Shown in pieces: positions 46,376 to 56,867 of a DNA stretch of 64,000 nucleotides (within the stretch, counting starts at the first letter, position 1; every line of letters starts with the position of its first letter). The notes under the pieces were generated by a model. That model worked only from the letters and a program-made list of their open reading frames with translations, ran no database searches and had not been told where the DNA came from. The position numbers and the translations under genes were made by a program. Origin of the DNA: Isoetes taiwanensis (Eukaryota; Streptophyta; Lycopodiopsida; Isoetales; Isoetaceae); assembly GCA_021234155.1 (NCBI GenBank), contig JAJEKV010000505.1, forward strand, positions 62,001-126,000, read 5' to 3'.

Positions 46376-48556
46376 TTAGTAGCCAGCCATCTGTTTGAAC
46401 CGTTTCATTGTTAATGCAGCAAGATTGCACGTCCATGGGTCCTCAAATGCCAATTCAATGATATTTTCTTCAGTTTTCAGTCTGAGAATATTGCAACATT
46501 TTAAACCTAATCTAATTTCTAAGGAAGAATAATCCTTAGCAAACTTTGTCCTATTCCAGCGTGGTCCTTGTGAAAACCTGTATTCTTTAGAATTCAAATA
46601 CAGATTTGTATTTGCACTACCATCTATGCAGACGCTAAATTCAGCTTTGCCACAGGCCAAATATTTGTCCAACTGTTGACAGAGACGCAAATCACACGAT
46701 ACCCATTCATCAATAGTCGCAGATTTACGTTGTCCACCTAAACCATATTTACTTATGGGCAGACAGTGGACCCGAATTTTTGCATCCAGATCATTGGCAT
46801 TCAATGTATAAGATGCCTTTTTTTCATGCTCTATTATGATGGGTTTGTCCATAATTACCACACTTGTGCCATCTCTATAAAGGCGATCCCATTGGACAAC
46901 AAAAATCTTGTATTCACCTGAACAGCTCCATTGTGCTGTGACTTCCTTCCCAATAGATGCTTCTGTCTGTACTATGAGTCCCTCAATTCCATTTCCTGAC
47001 ACACTAGAAGTTGAACTTAAAGTATCATCAGTAGTGGATAATGAAGTGCTTCCCATATTTGTTAAAATTTCCTCTTTCACTTTCCATAAACTTTGCAAAA
47101 TGACTCCAAAATCAGTTGGCCGATTCTCAGGATTTTGTTGGCAGCATTTTCCAAGTAGCTCACAAAGCTTTTGTGGGGTTTCAGGAGGCCACACAGGTTC
47201 TAAAGCACTAAAATCTCCTGTGAGGATCTGGTAACAGGTAACTCCAAAGCTATATATATCAGTGGAAAATGAATAGCTTCTGCCATCTGGTGATGATATT
47301 TCTGGTGCCATGTATCTCCTAGTCCCGACAGGCCTTGTGTTTAATGAATCTGAATGAAAATTGGCCTTAGACCGCCCAAAATCAGCGAGTTTAACTTGGA
47401 AATATTCTGTTCTACTAACGCCCATAACTTTTTTGTTAACCAGCATATTACTAGGTTTCATGTCTCTGTAAATAACTAAATTTCTATGCAAGTAGTCCAT
47501 ACCTTTGGCAATCTGCAACATTATGTCTACTGCATCTTCAAGTAAAAATGGTGATGCATTATCAGGTCTCTTCCTCTCTCTGATTAATTTGTCAAGATCC
47601 TTTTCCAAAAGCTCCATAGCCAAGCAGATTTTGTCATTAGCTCTATAGACACCAATAAGTTGCACCACCTGTGGATGAGAAGGCTGTAAGCTTGCCATGA
47701 TATCTTGTTCGTTACTATGGGCTTCGATTGCCATCTCCTTTACAGCTACTGGCAAACCAAGAATTGTAGCTTTTTTTACTATACCAAAACCTCCTTTCCC
47801 TAAAAATCCATTTGGCAAGTAATTTACATCCTTCATATGAATAAAGGGAATCTGGATAGGCTCTCGGCGAGAAGCATTAATCCTTTCCTCTATCTTTTTC
47901 TGCAGATGCTTTATCAAGCTGCCCTTAATACCGGATGTCATATGCAAATCCCCAACCTGTCTTAACAATTCAGAAAAATCATTGTGGGAATGCTGCTTCA
48001 ACCAGGTCCGCGTGATGATGCCATCGTACTTCACCTTCATCTGCAGCTGCTTAATCTGCTGCACCTTCTCCTGATTTTCAGAAACCAGGCATTCAAGGAG
48101 CCTGTTCAACATTTGGATATATTCCGTCATGTCCTCCAAAATGTCCATAAACTCATTAGGGTTTTCCTGCCATATCACTGCTGAATGAAACCATGCCTCA
48201 GTCCTGTATTTTTTGACCAGTTCCAATGCGCGCTCCAGTACAAGTACCACACAATCTCCAACCTTATTTGTGGCCGGACTATCTATCTCCTCTTGAAAGA
48301 ACGCGTTCCAGTAACGAATGTATTCCAAAAGCTCACAACACCTTCTGCTGAGTAAAGAGCATTGTTCCTTGTTGATTGCTGCCTCTTTTGCACAGTCTAT
48401 GACCATTTGAGCTACATTACATACTTTACCAGACCAATTTGTGTTAAATTCTAGCCCGTTTTCAGGTTGAATCTCGGGAGGTATTAAGGAACGGATTCTA
48501 CCAATCCACTGCATTAGAATAGAAATAATACGTACAAAGAGATCCTTTAGGATCAT
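46376..48556 (-). CDS. Protein kinase with MLKL-like N-terminal helical domain and C-terminal A9 (Ig-like) domain
   Basis: Long intact minus-strand frame, 726 codons from the first in-frame ATG (48556); a second ATG is at 48514. Residues about 45-235 are helical, like the four-helix/HeLo region of plant MLKL-type proteins. The kinase domain (about 245-495) has a glycine loop (GKGGFG), VAVK lysine 273, YRDMKPSN with catalytic Asp 366 (Tyr replaces the usual His), DFG at 392-394, APE at 417-419 and an Arg of the ENRP motif. It therefore looks catalytically competent, whereas MLKL kinases are usually pseudokinases. A Ser/Thr-rich linker (about 500-525) leads to a segment (about 526-616) resembling AIR9 A9 repeats (VQWDR, DG, YTL, LDAKIRVHCLP, GLGG), then about 110 further residues. 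Specificity (Ser/Thr versus Tyr) is inferred as Ser/Thr from KPSN. The frame stays open upstream to 48688 without an ATG. Confidence 0.88.
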   Translation of the reverse strand: MILKDLFVRIISILMQWIGRIRSLIPPEIQPENGLEFNTNWSGKVCNVAQMVIDCAKEAAINKEQCSLLSRRCCELLEYIRYWNAFFQEEIDSPATNKVGDCVVLVLERALELVKKYRTEAWFHSAVIWQENPNEFMDILEDMTEYIQMLNRLLECLVSENQEKVQQIKQLQMKVKYDGIITRTWLKQHSHNDFSELLRQVGDLHMTSGIKGSLIKHLQKKIEERINASRREPIQIPFIHMKDVNYLPNGFLGKGGFGIVKKATILGLPVAVKEMAIEAHSNEQDIMASLQPSHPQVVQLIGVYRANDKICLAMELLEKDLDKLIRERKRPDNASPFLLEDAVDIMLQIAKGMDYLHRNLVIYRDMKPSNMLVNKKVMGVSRTEYFQVKLADFGRSKANFHSDSLNTRPVGTRRYMAPEISSPDGRSYSFSTDIYSFGVTCYQILTGDFSALEPVWPPETPQKLCELLGKCCQQNPENRPTDFGVILQSLWKVKEEILTNMGSTSLSTTDDTLSSTSSVSGNGIEGLIVQTEASIGKEVTAQWSCSGEYKIFVVQWDRLYRDGTSVVIMDKPIIIEHEKKASYTLNANDLDAKIRVHCLPISKYGLGGQRKSATIDEWVSCDLRLCQQLDKYLACGKAEFSVCIDGSANTNLYLNSKEYRFSQGPRWNRTKFAKDYSSLEIRLGLKCCNILRLKTEENIIELAFEDPWTCNLAALTMKRFKQMAGY

Positions 48557-48589
48557 CAAAAACTCAATCAGAGTTAAAACTGCACATAC
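48509..48589 (-). other. Candidate 81-bp phase-0 intron at the 5' end of the kinase gene
   Basis: The minus strand has GTATGT (from 48589) and, 81 bp on, a T-rich tract ending CTAATGCAG (AG at 48510-48509). Both borders fall between codons, after a Trp codon and before a Trp codon, and 81 is a multiple of 3, so retention keeps the frame. The intron would remove a hydrophobic 27-residue stretch and both the ATG at 48556 and the one at 48514. Translation would then have to start in an upstream exon. Confidence 0.45.
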
Positions 48590-48688
48590 CCAAATAGGCT
48601 GCTCCCCAAATGATACTCTGGCAGCAAGACAATAAGGGTAAAAGACAGGCACTGAAGGTGCACCGCATTGCAGATATGCTTGCAGCAA
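48590..48688 (-). other. Possible upstream coding exon segment of the kinase gene
   Basis: The frame continues open for 33 codons upstream of the donor to a TTG at 48688 and meets a stop five codons before it. There is no ATG in this piece, so it is coding only if spliced to an earlier exon; a TTCTTAG acceptor-like site lies just upstream. Otherwise it is leader. Confidence 0.3.
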
Positions 48689-49867
48689 GTTACAGTAAGA
48701 CTAAGAACTTGTTGCTTGCGCCTAATTTGTTGACTAATTAGCGCCCATGCCACAAAAACTCGTTTGCTAACTTTATCAAAGTTATACTTTGGCCCTTTCA
48801 AATTCTCTCTGATTTTGCATTTACACGGGATCCTTTCAGACTATGCGTGATTTTGCATTTATTTGTGATGGTTGACCAAACTCGAAATTACAATAACAGC
48901 TGTCGGTGCATGAAAGGGTGAAGGAATTTCCTAATCGTAGTTGACCTGCTTGCGGTCCCTACGTAATTTGCAGGCCATGTCGTGCTTTAAATTAATCGCC
49001 CGGCTTTGTTGTCGGATCACTGGTGTAGAGGGTTTTCTTCTACTGCTGGAAAGAAGAGAGGGTTTTCTACTGCTGCTAAGAAGAGACATATCACGGATGG
49101 TATCCGGACCAAAACTCAATATAATTTTGGTTATAAACTCCAAACCTACTTATTTTAGTCTTCCAATGCAAACCATCTTCAAAAATATGGTTTTCAATCT
49201 TTTCTGTGATGTGTACTAGACCATGTCTCACCCCAATTGATGTCCTTCATTAACAAGTACTCAATTCCAAGCAACATATGTGCATTCAACGTATTCAAGC
49301 ACATTTGGTTTCTCAAATATACCTCCAGTGCTCGTGCTCCACGTAGCGCAATATGTCTTCAGTATTAAAAGTGCACGGTTTTCTACTGCTATGAATACTT
49401 TGGTCACAAATAATAAATGTGATGTCTCTGCATACTTGAAGGAATTGCAATCTATGGCAGATCATATGGATGTTTAACCCTTCTAAGGATATTCTTTATG
49501 AGCCAGAGCAGTGTGCTAGTGCATTCGCTCAGACAGGGAAATCAGTGATTATACAACTCGTATTTGTATGTATTCGGAATTTAGTTTCTCATACAGCTGT
49601 ATGTCACTTCACGGGTTAGTTTCTTGATCTCAGTAGAATGCATTTTTGGCCTTGAAAGTCCTTAACAAAAAGAATAAATTTTGCTTGATCATGTTTGATT
49701 CTCCAGTTGCTTTGTGGAGCATGGAGTAGAGCCTTTGTGGGGACACTATCTGCCATATCAAGCTTACACATTTGGTTTTGTGTCTAATAAGTATAGTGCT
49801 CTTTGCATGCCTTGTTGGTTTGCCTTGAAACACTTTCCAATTGAATTGCAAGTCTCTGAGTTACTGA
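48689..49867. other. 5' flank of the kinase gene
   Basis: No separate gene is supported. 49020-49090 contains a short repeated word (GAGGGTTTTCTTCTACTGCTG / GAGGGTTTTCTACTGCTGCT). Frames at 48941-49219 and 49280-49477 have no recognised domain. The promoter of the kinase gene presumably lies here; no clear TATA box was identified. Confidence 0.35.
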
Positions 49868-50241
49868 TGGCTATTGTTAATGGTTTGGGATTGCATCTTG
49901 CCTACTCTATTGTCAATGGTTCCCGCATTTTTATTTCTCTGCCTATTTCTAGCTCACTACCAAAGTCTATCATGATTAGGAGTTGCCCTTTATTCTTCAA
50001 ATATCATCTATCTTTGTTCAATGGTGAGTTAGGTAAGATGTTCCTTGAACAAGTTCTGAAGATTCTTGGTGGCTATTGTTAATGGTCTGGGGTTCCATCT
50101 TGCCCACTCTATATTGGCAATGGTTCTCGCATTTGTATTTCTTTGCCTATTTCTACCTCACTACCAAAGTATGTCATGATTAGGAGTGGCCCTTTGTTCT
50201 TCAAATATCATCTATCTTTGTTCAATGGTGAGTTAGGCAAG
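49868..50241. repeat. ~170-bp direct repeat pair (period 202 bp)
   Basis: 49868-50037 and 50070-50241 both run from TGGCTATTGTTAATGG to CAATGGTGAGTTAGG(T/C)AAG with scattered substitutions. Copy 1 lies in an open frame (49714-50082), but the matching frame in copy 2 is not maintained, so coding is unlikely. Confidence 0.9.
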
Positions 50242-52590
50242 TTTAAATTTGGATTTTCCGGTTTGGAGGAAAACTTTTTGGATTTTTCTTTAGGCCAGAT
50301 TTACTAAGATTTTGAGATTGTATTGGGGAATTTAGATGCTGAGAAAAAATCCCGATTTCTAAAAATCGAAGATGCATTTTTTTCCTATGATTTCTAAACT
50401 TTCCCTTATCCATTCCGAGCCTTCAGCATTGCAGCTGTCGAAGCGTGCATGCTAGCCATATGGATATATGGATTGGCATGCTTTTATATTTTTGCATTCG
50501 GTTTTTTTCTTCAGTTGGGAGATCCGATTGCATTGCCATGTTTTGACCTTCATCAAATCTCAGATGTGCTGAGGCGATTGCATGCATTAGAGTTTTTTTG
50601 AGATCAAATAAGGGCCCTTACTCGATGCCACGTCCAAAAGCTCGCGGCCAATGGAGAGCCGAGCTTGTACAGAACTTTTTTACCGAGCCTTGGTTTCGCC
50701 TTTCCAGGTGTCAACTGCGCGTAGCTTCGGTAATATCCGTGCCTCTAGCCGGGTGTCAGTTACACACACGCGCAATTATAACCGTTAGCTCCCACCCTCA
50801 ATTCCCCGCCGTGTGTTTTCCACAACGTAGTTTTGCGCGAAGATCGATTTGCCCGCCAAGGGAGCTTCGGTTCACTTTCGAACCGCCGACTTGGCGCTTA
50901 AAGGGAGTTTCGACCACGGAAAAACTCGATCAAGGTAAAAATCGCGTAGCCTTTCCTAGTATTTCGATTCGGCTCCATTCTCGATTTGAATTACGCGGAC
51001 TAGATGGCTATAAGCTCTATCACATCCCGAAAATGAGTTTGAAAGCTTCGTGGTGTCGACCGAGCTTTGTTACACTCCAACCCCGCAATGCGAGGTGAAT
51101 GGCGAAGTCAAAAGATGCGAGGAGAAATGATGTTTCGCACATTGGAAGGCTTTGGTGGTCGGATTTCGATCAGGCAAAAGAGATATTTGTACAAGTAAGG
51201 TATGTATACACTCCAAAACGTGATATGGCAAAAAGAAAAAAATAAGCAAGCGGCTAACTTTCCCACGGTTAGAAGCAAATTGTGAGTATGTAATTCTATG
51301 CAATCCATATTCAAATTAGTTCGCCACTTATCCGGTTCATTCCTATTCTCGGTTTTGTGTATATCCGATGTGGAGAACAACAACTCTTCACACTCGATAA
51401 GTAGTGTTTTCCATTGCTTTCACCAAGATATGGGTCGCTTGTTGTTGAAGGCAAATACACCAAGATGTTTACAGGGGAAAGGGTATATGGTTTCGAGGTA
51501 TGAATACTCTCCACGAAGATCCAATCTAACTGAGCTTCCATTGCCCAGCACGTCCGATTTATACCCGTGCCTCCGGATGCCACTTCTATCTTATTAGCAC
51601 GGAGTAAGTTGTCGCAGAAATGTTCCGCGGCATTGAAGGAGAAGGGAGGAGTCCTGGTGCATGTGAAGATAAATTTAGGAATTGATCTGTTCATTGCCAT
51701 ATTCAAGAGCGCCGACAATGTAAAGAAGACCTTGAAGATGTTTTTGATCCGACGAGATTAGTCCAAGAAGATAATCTTGAAAGCCCAAACGATTCAATCC
51801 CCGAAAGCGGATGAAGAAGAATTGAGCCCTTATACCTAGTAAAAAGCAAAGAAAACTCGAGAAATTATAAGTGCCATTAGTGAAATAGAAATGATCTGAA
51901 TGAAGGCTCGATAAATGGGGATTTGGTTGCTCCCCCGGTCCACAAGCTCAAAGAAGCCAATGAAGTTAGAAGTGGCCATTAGATGGATCAAAGTTCCAAA
52001 GCGCTGGCTCTTCCCCTATGATAGTAATAACTCTCTCCCAGAGAATTCAAATTGAATCAGTCATCTCCTATCTCTCATCGAATAGCCATTATATATTAAT
52101 GGGTTAAATTTGAGCGTTCTTTTCAGCCCATTGAATAATGCGTGCATGAGATGAGTGCCTTTACAAAAACTCATAGATTATATTGAAAGCCCATTGTATT
52201 TTCTAATTTTATACATTATTTAAACGGAACTTCACTCAAGTTGTCCATTAAGCGCCCTTTCAATATGTACCGGTCCAAAAATGTGCTAACTATTTAAAAA
52301 ATCATGATTATATTGAAATGTATATTTTATTCTAATTATTTTATTTGTTTATTTTTCCGGTTTAGCCATTATAGCCTCTTCGCCATGTCATACCGAAGAT
52401 CGAGCTTGTATTTACAATTCAATTAAAAATTTTTCCCTTTTTTCAAAGGTATCTAGCGATTTTTTTTTGATCCTTCCGAAGCATCAAAATTAGAACCGGG
52501 ATCATGACAATGTAGTTTAAAACTATTAAAAGGGATATCGTAAAGTATTTTTCAAGCAAATTCCATGAATGGCAGCCGCTATCATACTTT
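50242..52590. other. Unassigned stretch including a CG-rich segment
   Basis: 50590-51100 is richer in CG dinucleotides than its surroundings and carries a 166-codon plus-strand frame (50598-51098) with no recognised domain. Overlapping frames on both strands at 51070-51761 are also unrecognised. It may be part of an LTR or a gene relic. 51780-52590 is AT-rich without features. Confidence 0.35.
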
Positions 52591-54693
52591 TCAAAGCATA
52601 TTTGCCATGCAATTTAACCCCTTTGTTTTTTTATAATGCTTGTATTTGGCCATCATTTCAATATCATAAATAATTTGAAACTTAATCCAAGCAATAGAGA
52701 TTTTATGACCACCATAAAGACATCTATTTCTATGCTTCCAAATGTTCCATAGATGAGTTTCTAAAAGGCTCATTGTTGGAAATAAATTCAATTATATTCC
52801 CAGGTTTTGAAATGCCAAAGATCCAAAAATTATCAATTGTTTGACATGTAAAAATGTGCTGCACACTTTCAATGGAATTACAATCAAGAGGACAAAGTTG
52901 AGATATGACATGATCTGAGCTTGAATAGATTCTGTGAACAAGTTCCAAATAAGGAATACTTTTATTAGCTAAAAGCCAGGTGAAGAAAGCAACCTTTAGC
53001 GGGCAGTAACTTCTCCAGGTTTTTTTAAATAGCACAGATTCAAGATCAGAATTAATATTCCAATACTTTCCAGCTTTAGATTTGGGATAGTCTCGAGTTA
53101 GATGGGCATAAGTATTGGAGAATTTGTAGATTTTCTTATCTCCACAAGACCAATGAATATTACATATTGTATTAGGATCAATCTTAATAGCTTTCACAGA
53201 TCTCATAATATGATCAAAAAGGATTTTATCAGAGGTAGTGCCACCAATTTTGGATCTAAATCTCGTCCGGGGAGATCCATTTATTATCTGTCATAGATCA
53301 CCTAAACATGAAATACCTTTTGCATCCATTTTACGTAAATTAAGGATGTTTCAAAGCTAAAGGTCTTTGATCTCAAAAGCTAAATTAAATTCGAGAAAAT
53401 ACTAGTATTATGGTAGGAATCATCACGATGGATCATAAGAATAAGCTTTAGAGACCTTCTTCCGGGATATAATTAAGTTTCTCATTAAAGAGGCGTGTTG
53501 GCACGATCTTTTAAATCAAAGAAAGCGAGAATGGGCAAATGATGATTGTTGAAGGGTGCCCTTCAAAACCTCTTTTTTGCAACCAATACTTGGTAAATGA
53601 AGTAGCAGGATTGCCCCGATTATATAAAGTCTTCGGACATATTTCCACCATAAAGCATGACCTTGAAGAAGTAAGTTTTTGCAACCAAGCCCTCCTTTAT
53701 CTTTTTTCTGAGTAACATAGTTCCATTTAACCATATGGTTTTTTCCCCACATATAGTTCCTTACAATTCTCTCAATTTGCTGATAGATACATTTTGGCGC
53801 CAAGAGAGCAGACGAAAAATAAATATGAGAACTAGAAAGAACTGAGTTAGCAATGATAGTTCTCCCTGCTAAAGATAGATAGCTACCATAATTATTGAGC
53901 TTTCTCCTAATCTTGGAGACAATGGGAGACCAAAGATTCTTGACACTTGTGTCCAATGAAAGAGGTATTCCAAGAAGAGTAGTAAAATGACTGAAGTCAA
54001 AGCATTTAATGCCAAAGATATCAGATTGATTGGACTCTCCAAGGACGATACATTTTTGCTTGTTGAGGTAGATCCCAGAGGCAACACTGAATCCCTTAAT
54101 AGCATTTAGGAAGAATTCAATGTTATTTATCTCATTCTTCAAGAAGCTGAAAGAATCATCAGCAATTGATTAACATTATCAGAAAGCCTTAATCCTTCAA
54201 TATTTCCAATCTGCTGATGGTGCTGAATTACTCTTGTTAGCATTTCAGCTACAATAATAAATAGGTAGGGGGGTAAAGGACAACCCTGCCTAACTCCTTT
54301 GTTCAAAGAAAAGAATCTGCTTGGAGAACCATTAATTATAATTGAAGACTGAGATCTTAAGTTGAGGCCCATGATCAAATCAATTAATTTGGTAGGAAAG
54401 CCAATTTTTTGAAGGGCAAGAATTAGAAAGTCCCATCTAACTGTATCAAAGGCCTTAGAAAAGTCAAGCTTCAGGAGAACACAGTTTTCATTTGAAATTC
54501 TTGCCCAATGCATGCCCTCCATAGCTGCTATGTAATTGTCAAGAATATACCTATACCTATTGGGCCGAGAACGCTTAATTGGTGCAAACTTATATTTTTG
54601 AAGGTAACCTTTGATTCTATTGGCTATAATTTTTGCACAGAGTTTGTAAGTTGTATTGGTCAATGATATAGGCCTCCAGTCACTAAAAGTCAA
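52591..54693 (-). pseudogene. LINE-C ORF2 remnant: reverse transcriptase + zf-RVT
   Basis: 54139-54693 carries RT motifs WRPISLTNTTYKL, LKLDFSKAFDTVRWDF and GVRQGCPL. The next motif, ADDSFSFLKNE (Asp-Asp codons at 54155-54160), is in another frame because one T is missing just before it (about 54164-54167). 53516-54142 continues with TLLGIPL and SLAGR, and 52730-53206 is the zf-RVT region (FKKTWRSYCPLKVAFFTWLL...). Compared with LINE-D this copy lacks 14-15 nt at two places (about 52752 and 52826). The RT motifs are otherwise well preserved, so decay is recent or partly apparent. Confidence 0.82.
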
Positions 54694-54720
54694 TCAAATA
54701 TCATCTCCGAGAGAAATTGA
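52591..54720 (-). mobile_element. LINE-C: 5'-truncated L1-like LINE (plant zf-RVT type)
   Basis: Minus-strand RT, connection and zinc-binding C-terminal region in order (see the pseudogene entry). The 5' end is truncated near 54720, removing endonuclease and ORF1. The 3' side loses similarity to its duplicate (LINE-D) at about 52655. LINE-C is the left part of the segmental duplication described below. Confidence 0.85.
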
Positions 54721-55071
54721 ACTTGGCAAGCCAACCCTTTGTAATTGTCGACTTCATTATATTTTCACACACACACGCGCGCGCACGCACACACACACAC
54801 ACACACATTTTTACTTATGCATAGCCAAGATATGCAATCTAAATGCACAAATCTAAATACCTAAATCCTAAGACCCTAAATCATAATCCCTAAATTTGTG
54901 GTGTGAAGAATTGTTGATATCATTGCATGCTCCATCTGTCATGCATATTACATCCTAATTCTTCAGAATTCATAAAATGACAAAGACAAAATTATTGTCG
55001 AGCTTTGATTAACATTTGTCATGTTTTAACTCATGATGATTGTTCAGTGGTTCTATTTGAACTTGAATTGG
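54721..55071. other. Non-coding stretch with CA microsatellite and telomere-like words
   Basis: Holds a (CA)n/(GCGC) tract (54766-54807) and then several CCTAAAT-type words. Absent from copy 2 of the duplication because it lies in the deleted interval. Confidence 0.5.
54766..54807. repeat. (CA)n microsatellite with CGCGCG interruption
   Basis: Alternating purine-pyrimidine tract of about 42 bp with an internal CGCGCG, adjacent to the 5' truncation point of LINE-C. Confidence 0.95.
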
Positions 55072-55842
55072 TGTGGAGGTTGAAGTTGTTCGTGCATATT
55101 GGTAGAGTAAGGTTGCTAAATTAGCAAGGTATTGAAGAAAATAATTGCATTAAATAATACGTGAAACGAAAAATGATAAAAAAGTTTACAGGGTTTAAGC
55201 TTTTGCGATGAGTGTGTAGGTGAAGATATTATATGTATATGTGGTTTATTTATATGTCCGGACTAATGTATTATGATTCCATGTCTAAACACATCCGACA
55301 AATTTAATGAGAAGATCTATGGTGTCATGATATGGTTGATATGAAGCATTGTTATGATAAGCGTAAATCCTAAATTGAACTCCATAACATTTAACCCTAA
55401 ACCCTAAATGGATGCCCACAAATTCTATGACAAAATCGTCAATCCTAAATCATAAACACCAAACATCTCAAGAGCATTAGCGAACCTGAACTTAGTCAAG
55501 TGCTCCAAGTCCAATAGTAATTATTGGCTGTGTTATTTCATTGCTTGCAATCCGAATATTAGTAGGATCGGCAAAGAGCCAAAGGCAATACTTGAAGTTA
55601 CAACTAAAAACTTTAGAATAGTCCCTCAAAAGACTTAACATATAAAAACTCGTTTCTTCAATTGCAACCATGCTACTATAAACATGCGACCATGCCACTA
55701 TATATCTTTGCAAAGCCATCGCCACTTTGCCACTATATATTTGCATGCAAGTTGTGAAACAGATTTGAAACCAATGTAAAAATTTTTTTTAAGGCAAGCC
55801 ATACAAAATTGACTCGTTAAATAATACATATGAAAAACCACA
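55072..55842. repeat. Duplicated non-coding segment M, copy 1
   Basis: Colinear with 63151-63917, and in part with 57470-57623. Contains telomere-like CCCTAAACCCTAAA (about 55395). A short minus-strand frame (55492-55746) recurs with differences in copy 2 (63571-63843) but shows no domain and is not convincing as a gene. Confidence 0.85.
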
Positions 55843-55845
55843 ATA

Positions 55846-55874
55846 GAAGGAAGGAAGGAAGGAAGGAAGGAAGT
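55846..55874. repeat. (GGAA)n tract = (TTCC)n tail of LINE-E
   Basis: About seven GGAA units on the plus strand. In duplication copy 2 the corresponding place (63917-63923) has one unit and a short deletion, so the tract changed after duplication. Confidence 0.9.
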
Positions 55875-56235
55875 ATATTTTAACGTCCCCAGAGGCCAAA
55901 TCTGGCCTATGAGACGGTTATAGACAAAGAGGGCATGAGCCCTACAAAAACTCGGGAGCTATGCCCCGTAACAAGTCTCAAATACCAAAAACAAAACAGG
56001 CGGGCATAAGCCCAAGCAGAACTCGGGGGCTATGCCCCATAACAATGTAACCAATAAAACGAAAGGGTGAAACCAACCAAAACCAAACCAAACCGGAGGC
56101 GGGAAGCACCGGGCTATACAAAAACTGTCCATGGATCAATCAGCCAATGATCTCAGATGGCAGCCTGGCCTCCCTCAGACACCGCCCACTTAGATAAATG
56201 AAGCCATGGACTCGGCATAATTCTTCCTTCCGTCT

Positions 56236-56604
56236 TTAGAGCTGCGCGGGGGTAAGGTCTTCCTGGACAGAGAAGGCGGTTCCTTTCAAGTGTTTGCCAT
56301 GACGGAGGATGTGTAATCTGGACAAGCCATCCCGAAAACGGACTAGCAAGTCTCGGGGTCCGGGTCGTCTTCGCCCAACTTCGGCAGCGGAGAGGATGCC
56401 GCCCCGCCTGTATTGCATTACATGAGTAAAAAGCGGGTCCACCTCAACTATAGCAGAAGTGTCACTCGCCTCTTCCACTCTATAATGCGAGGTTCGTATG
56501 ACGTGTGCTCTGTGGGCTCTACTAGGTCCTAACGGGACCTTCACTTTCGCCTGGGCAAACAATTCTCGGCCGGGCGACCGTGTGGGCCTAGGCACCGTGA
56601 GCAT
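56236..56604 (-). pseudogene. ORF1p-like RNA-binding protein remnant of LINE-E
   Basis: The 122-codon frame ends with PRDLLVRFRDGLSRLHILRH...LKGT...VQEDLTPAQL. This matches the conserved end of L1-type ORF1 proteins (R-x-[IL]-[IL]-V-[KR]-F, a basic helix, KGT, EDL[TS]). The upstream coiled coil is not in frame, so the protein is incomplete. GC content is clearly higher than in the flanks. Confidence 0.6.
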
Positions 56605-56867
56605 CTTCCGGGCATGGCATGTACATGGTCAAAATCTTTGATTTTCCTGCAGACACCGGTGAAACATTAATGTGCTACGATGAAAGCAAAGATCTCCGTA
56701 TCGCACTCCGTGGCAATTGAGCGGATGTCTCGTGAGAGTGATGGATTGACGTCACCAACGCGGACCGGGGCATGTACAATGGGGCATACAATGGATCCGA
56801 AGGCCGTTCGAGATCGGGGCTCCTATCGTGGGGTCATAGGGCTTATCGTGATGACATGGGCATCCTA

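Larger units (their letters stand above)
52655..55960. repeat. Segmental duplication, copy 1
   Basis: Comprises LINE-C (52655-54720), a 350-bp stretch unique to this copy, the segment 55072-55842 and the 3' end of LINE-E. Copy 2 at 61857-64000 follows it colinearly except for a deletion from about 53947 to about 55065. Long AT-rich stretches are identical. Confidence 0.9.

Noticed and set aside
46908-47234. 108-codon plus-strand frame
   Set aside because: Lies entirely antisense to the kinase gene with no domain.
48574-48801. Separate 75-codon minus-strand gene upstream of the kinase
   Set aside because: Begins at TTG rather than ATG, overlaps the kinase frame and has no domain.
50598-51098. 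166-codon plus-strand frame as a gene
   Set aside because: No recognised domain, and overlapping frames on both strands in a CG-rich stretch; a relic or LTR is more likely.
55390-55410. Telomere-like CCCTAAACCCTAAA (also near 63475)
   Set aside because: Only two units in each copy of a duplicated interior segment; not a telomere or an interstitial array.
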